Assembly: GCF_030848395.1 (NCBI RefSeq)
Contig: NZ_JAVDBT010000003.1
Span: 244,697-308,696 of the forward strand
DNA from: Pseudogemmobacter lacusdianii
Lineage (GTDB): Bacteria; Pseudomonadota; Alphaproteobacteria; Rhodobacterales; Rhodobacteraceae
DNA length: 64,000 nt
Direction of reading: 5' to 3'
Both the position numbers and the translations under genes were made by a program. Below the pieces are notes generated by a model. The model saw only the letters and a list, made by a program, of their open reading frames with translations, was not told the DNA's origin and ran no database searches. Below, piece by piece: positions 60,640 through 64,000 of this stretch (positions are counted from its first letter, which is position 1; every line of letters starts with the position of its first letter).

Positions 60640-63411
60640 TTAATCTACAGCCTTTGTGTCAAAGAGCCGCCCCATCACCTTGCCTGCAAGCGACACCGCT
60701 TGCTCCATTCGCGCTGAAAGCGCTTCAATCGAGGCCTCACCCGTCTCCCGCAGCAAGAATGCCCGACCGCCCTCGCCCAATGTTTCAGGCTCCAAGGCTT
60801 TCTGCGACAAGAGCCGAGACGCCGCGTGCAGCCGCCACAAAAGCCGGTAAGCTGCGAGGAGATCGGCTTGATCCTGCGCCGAAAGCGCCGCCTTCGAGGC
60901 CAGTTGCCGCTCAACCCCGCGTGCAGGATTGGCCGAAACGAGCGCTGCCCACTGCGCGCAGAGCTCAATATCCATCAGCCGTCCGGCGCCATTCTTGGTG
61001 TCCCAAACGCTTTTGGCCGGTTTGGCCTGCCCAAGCCGCGCCCGCATCTCTGCCAAGTGACTTGCCAGCTTTGCGCCTTGGCCCTTTTCGGCCAGCATGG
61101 CACGCCGCCAGCCCTCAATCTCATCCACCAAGGCCGGCGCCCCCGCCAAAACCTTGGCGCGGGTCAGTGCCAGATGCTCCCAGCTCCAAGCTTCATGCAG
61201 CTGGTAGTCCTTCCAAGACTGCACCGAGGTGGCCACCGCGCCCGCCCGCCCACTGGGTCGCAGCCGCACATCCACCTCATAAAGCCGCCCCTCGGCGGTC
61301 TGCGCCGAAAGCGCCGTTACCATCGCTTGGGTGAGCCGCGCGTAAAAGGTCCGTGTCGGCAAGGGCCGATCGCCTTCTGAGTTTTCCACGCCTTGCGCAT
61401 CATAAATCAAGATCAGATCGAGATCCGAACCCGCGTTGAGCCGCCCGGCCCCCAGTGAGCCCATTGCCAAAAGCGCCGCACCTGCGCCCGGAGGCGCTCC
61501 GTGTCGCGCGGCAAAAGCCTCAACCACGACTGGCCAAAGCGCCTGCACGACGGCCTCGGCCAGATCGGCATAGCTTTTGCCCGCCTCAAAGCCGTCAATC
61601 AACCCGCGCAGATGATGCACGCCGATACGGAAATGCCATTCCTTCATCCAGCGCCGCGCCCGGTCGAGCCGCGCCTCGTAATCCCGCGCCTCGGCCAGCT
61701 GCCCCGCCAGCTCGGCGCGCAAACCGCTGGTGCCGGGCCAAGCGCTCCAAAAACTGCCGCCGATCACCGCGTCCAAGACCTGCGCATTGCGGCTCAGATA
61801 CATGGCCAAAGCCGGAGCGGTGCCAGCGATGTCCACGATCAGCTCAACCAAGGCCGGGTTCTGCTCGAAAAGCGAAAAGACCTGCACCCCGGCTGGCAGA
61901 CCGGACAGGAAGCCGTCCAAAGCAACCAAGGCCTCTTCTGGATTGGCCGCGCGGGACAGATCCTTCAACATCCGCGGCCGCAAGCGCCGAAAGATCGCCT
62001 GGGCGCGGTCCGAGCGCAGGCAGGGATAATGCTGCCACCCCGCCACGATCGTCTTTGCTTTGGCCGAGAGCTCTGGCCCCTCTTCGGCATCCTCGGGCGC
62101 GAAAAAACCCTCGGTCAGCGCATCGGTGCGCTCAAGTCGGGCCAAGAGCCCTGACCGAAACGCTGCCTCCTCCTCGCCCGCAAAAGCCGCGATCCGGGCT
62201 ACACCTTCGGGGGTCGTGGGCATCAGATGCGTCTGAGCATCGTTCACCATCTGCAAAAGATGCTCGAGCCCGCGATGCGCGCGGTAAAGCGCGCTTAACT
62301 CTTCGGCCACGGGTTCGGCCACCCAGCCCTTTGCAGCCAAAGCGCGCAACCCACCCAATGTGCTGCGGTCACGCAACTCGGGATCGCGCCCCCCGGCAAT
62401 CAGCTGGCGGGTCTGGGTGAAAAACTCAATCTCACGGATCCCGCCAACACCCAGCTTTATATTGTGGCCCTCGACACTCAAAGGCCCGTGCAATCCGCGA
62501 TGATCGCGGATGCGCAGCCGCATGTCATGGGCATCTTGAATGGCAGCGAAATCCAAGTGCTTGCGCCAAACAAAGGGCGTCAGCATGCGCAGGAAACGCT
62601 CTCCCGCAGCGATATCGCCACCGCAGGGGCGGGCCTTGATATAGGCGGCCCGCTCCCAAGTCCGGCCCTCGGCCTCATAATAGGCTTCAGCCGCAGCCAT
62701 CGACAGGCACACCGGCGTGACGCTGGCATCAGGCCGCAGCCGCAGGTCCAACCGAAAGACATAACCCTCATCGGTGACATCGCTCAAAAGTGCGGTCATC
62801 TTCCGGGTGACACGGATAAAGGCAGCGCGGGCCTCGCCGGCATCCGCGCCATAGCGGTCTTGATCGAAGAGACAAATAAGGTCGATGTCCGAGGAATAAT
62901 TCAGCTCGAACGCGCCCATTTTGCCCATGGCTAGGGCGAACATCCCGCCTGCAACCCGCGCATCTTCGGCCGTCTGGCCGGGCAACTTGCCGCGCCGGAT
63001 CTCATCGGCCACAAGCCGCTGCAGGCAAAGATCAACCGCCCGATCCGCAAGTTGGGTCAAGGCGCTTGTCACGTCTTCCAATGCCCAAATGCCGCCCAGA
63101 TCGCAAAGCCCCGCCAAAAGCGCCACGCGGCGCTTGGCTTGGCGCAAAGCCACGCCGAGCCGGTCCAAGCCAACTTCGCCCAGATCGCGCAAAAGTTCGG
63201 CCAAAACCGACTCTGGCACCTCAAGATGTACGGCCCGCAGCCAATCCGCCTCGCGCCGCATCAAATCGCGCAGATAGGGCGAGCATCCCGCCACCGCCGC
63301 CATCAACTGGCGCAAAGTCGCAGGCAGCTCTGCGAAATCCTTGATAAGATCGGCCGCAACCTCGGGGTCATAGGCCATAGGACGACGGGTGATGCGCGCA
63401 TGCAGGGTCAT
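60640..63411 (-). CDS. glnE: Glutamine synthetase adenylyltransferase/deadenylase
   Basis: 923 residues from the ATG at 63411; a longer reading to 63555 crosses a type B repeat and is rejected. Two nucleotidyltransferase domains are visible: NYSSDIDLICLFDQD in the N-terminal half (deadenylylase) and GRLNAGSDLDLILIYD in the C-terminal half (adenylyltransferase), each with the paired aspartates, joined by helical regions. It sets glutamine synthetase activity in answer to PII status. A little shorter than E. coli GlnE. Confidence 0.94.
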   Translation of the reverse strand: MTLHARITRRPMAYDPEVAADLIKDFAELPATLRQLMAAVAGCSPYLRDLMRREADWLRAVHLEVPESVLAELLRDLGEVGLDRLGVALRQAKRRVALLAGLCDLGGIWALEDVTSALTQLADRAVDLCLQRLVADEIRRGKLPGQTAEDARVAGGMFALAMGKMGAFELNYSSDIDLICLFDQDRYGADAGEARAAFIRVTRKMTALLSDVTDEGYVFRLDLRLRPDASVTPVCLSMAAAEAYYEAEGRTWERAAYIKARPCGGDIAAGERFLRMLTPFVWRKHLDFAAIQDAHDMRLRIRDHRGLHGPLSVEGHNIKLGVGGIREIEFFTQTRQLIAGGRDPELRDRSTLGGLRALAAKGWVAEPVAEELSALYRAHRGLEHLLQMVNDAQTHLMPTTPEGVARIAAFAGEEEAAFRSGLLARLERTDALTEGFFAPEDAEEGPELSAKAKTIVAGWQHYPCLRSDRAQAIFRRLRPRMLKDLSRAANPEEALVALDGFLSGLPAGVQVFSLFEQNPALVELIVDIAGTAPALAMYLSRNAQVLDAVIGGSFWSAWPGTSGLRAELAGQLAEARDYEARLDRARRWMKEWHFRIGVHHLRGLIDGFEAGKSYADLAEAVVQALWPVVVEAFAARHGAPPGAGAALLAMGSLGAGRLNAGSDLDLILIYDAQGVENSEGDRPLPTRTFYARLTQAMVTALSAQTAEGRLYEVDVRLRPSGRAGAVATSVQSWKDYQLHEAWSWEHLALTRAKVLAGAPALVDEIEGWRRAMLAEKGQGAKLASHLAEMRARLGQAKPAKSVWDTKNGAGRLMDIELCAQWAALVSANPARGVERQLASKAALSAQDQADLLAAYRLLWRLHAASRLLSQKALEPETLGEGGRAFLLRETGEASIEALSARMEQAVSLAGKVMGRLFDTKAVD

Positions 63412-63482
63412 GCCTGCAGAATGCGGCCTGCCGCCTCCAGACACAAGACCACCGATATCAACCGCAAAGTCCGGCCCCCCTC

Positions 63483-63512
63483 TTTCAGAACAAAAATATC
63501 CCCGCCGGAGGC
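63483..63512. repeat. Intergenic repeat, type B copy 5
   Basis: TTTCAGAACAAAAATATCC followed by CCGCCGGAGGC, upstream of glnE. The flanking bases up to 63560 are GC-rich with short palindromes (GCGCGCTGAGCGCGC near 63527-63541). Confidence 0.6.
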
Positions 63513-63665
63513 AGGCCCGAGCCGGTTGCGCGCTGAGCGCGCAGAGGCGAGACAAAAAGCTTGCGGCGCCAGCCGCTCCATTTCGCTACGTCCCCAAGCT
63601 TCCGGCATGTAAATAATCTTCACATGACACTTGCAGCATCCCCCTGCCCTCCCCAGATAACTCAA

Positions 63666-63682
63666 TGTGATGAGTGTTCACA
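63666..63682 (+). promoter_or_regulatory. Inverted repeat in the leader of the DUF2852 gene
   Basis: TGTGA-TGAGTGT-TCACA, 25 bases before the ATG at 63707. The word TTCACATG occurs at 63620 and again at 63677. It looks like an operator, but the 7-base gap does not match the 6-base gap of a standard CRP/FNR-type site. Confidence 0.3.
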
Positions 63683-63706
63683 TGTAACCGACAGGGGAGT
63701 TTCTAT

Positions 63707-63973
63707 ATGAGCCAATCCACTGCCTATGACATGTCCGGCCCGGTCCGTTGGCTGCGCAATGCCGAGAGCTGGCTTGATCAGCGCGGCAAACTCGCGTGGT
63801 TTGCGGCAATGGTGCTGGGTTTTATTGTGTTCTGGCCGATCGGTCTGGGCCTGTTGTTCTATATGATCTGGGGTAGACGTATGTTTGGGAAATCATGCCG
63901 CACCGCCAATTCGGCGCGCAACTGGGGCAACAGCTTTGGGTCAGGACCCATTGATTATCCACTCGCGGCGTGA
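63707..63973 (+). CDS. DUF2852 family small membrane protein
   Basis: 88 residues from the ATG at 63707, which has AGGGGAG upstream; an earlier start at 63674 would overlap the operator-like repeat. One membrane segment (WFAAMVLGFIVFWPIGLGLL) followed by FYMIWGRRMFG, the typical DUF2852 core. It is shorter than many family members, which carry an extra C-terminal region. Function unknown. The 27 bases after its stop hold GAGGAGAC, suggesting another gene just beyond the window. Confidence 0.8.
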   Translation: MSQSTAYDMSGPVRWLRNAESWLDQRGKLAWFAAMVLGFIVFWPIGLGLLFYMIWGRRMFGKSCRTANSARNWGNSFGSGPIDYPLAA

Positions 63974-64000
63974 TTCAGGCTCCGCGAGGAGACTGACAGA

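Noticed and set aside
63666..63682. A classical CRP/FNR-type site at the DUF2852 gene
   Set aside because: The half-sites are TGTGA/TCACA but the gap is 7 rather than 6 bases; kept only as an unnamed inverted repeat.

Overview
The window is a GC-rich (roughly 60%+) chromosomal segment of an alphaproteobacterium, almost certainly of the family Rhodobacteraceae (Rhodobacter/Paracoccus/Gemmobacter-like). The main signs are the DUF4167 protein next to prfA-prmC, a DksA with a single cysteine, the overlapping PIN-domain / RNA-methyltransferase pair, the dksA-MoxR-VWA neighbourhood, an Entner-Doudoroff edd-eda pair, two Hint-RTX proteins, and an intergenic repeat family ending in CCCGCCGGAGGC. I see no integrase, transposase, prophage or CRISPR array; it reads as core genome with a few accessory pockets.

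Layout. (1) 1-14 kb: 3' end of a MarC gene, an anchored aspartic protease, then holC-pepA divergent from lptF-lptG-lptD-surA-pdxA-rsmA, an envelope-biogenesis block running into vitamin B6 synthesis and ribosome maturation. Facing it are prfA-prmC and a DUF4167 gene. (2) 14-19 kb: agmatinase, a class III aminotransferase and an M20 amidohydrolase (probable agmatine/putrescine and acyl-amino acid catabolism), then mazG. (3) 19-28 kb: a Gdx/SugE-type SMR exporter with a structured leader, an orphan ferric-iron binding protein, a nucleoside hydrolase, a PhoR-like kinase, the overlapping yicC-gmk-gamma carbonic anhydrase operon, a PAS protein, and class II DAHP synthase. (4) 28-38.7 kb: a GlxA/AraC regulator, a PQQ-type sugar dehydrogenase, a complete five-gene branched-chain amino acid type ABC importer, an 806-residue dimethylglycine/sarcosine dehydrogenase-like flavoprotein, and a MobA-like nucleotidyltransferase. 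(5) 38.7-45.2 kb: two tandem RTX proteins each ending in a Hint domain, a gene-poor stretch, and tRNA-Leu(CAA). (6) 45-60 kb: zinc metallopeptidase, DsbB-like protein, dGTPase-like protein, IscA-like protein, exonuclease III with an overlapping TIM-barrel gene, FAD monooxygenase, dksA, a MoxR / small membrane protein / VWA / M48 group, PIN and rRNA methyltransferase genes, edd and eda. (7) 60-64 kb: a short conserved unknown, glnE, and a DUF2852 protein.

The most interesting non-coding signals are: a dispersed intergenic repeat family in ten copies, twice arranged as large near-perfect inverted pairs (between edd and eda, and downstream of speB); a perfect GTTAGCGCTAAC operator lying on the -35 of a good edd promoter; an 11-bp phased repeat array upstream of the PhoR-like kinase; and a leader with a CCGGG-ACGG-CCCGG hairpin in front of the SMR exporter that resembles a guanidine-II riboswitch. 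The tandem Hint-RTX proteins and the MoxR / 55-residue membrane protein / VWA / M48 group are the best candidates for incompletely described protein systems. Nothing in the window can be proved from sequence alone to be a wholly new system.
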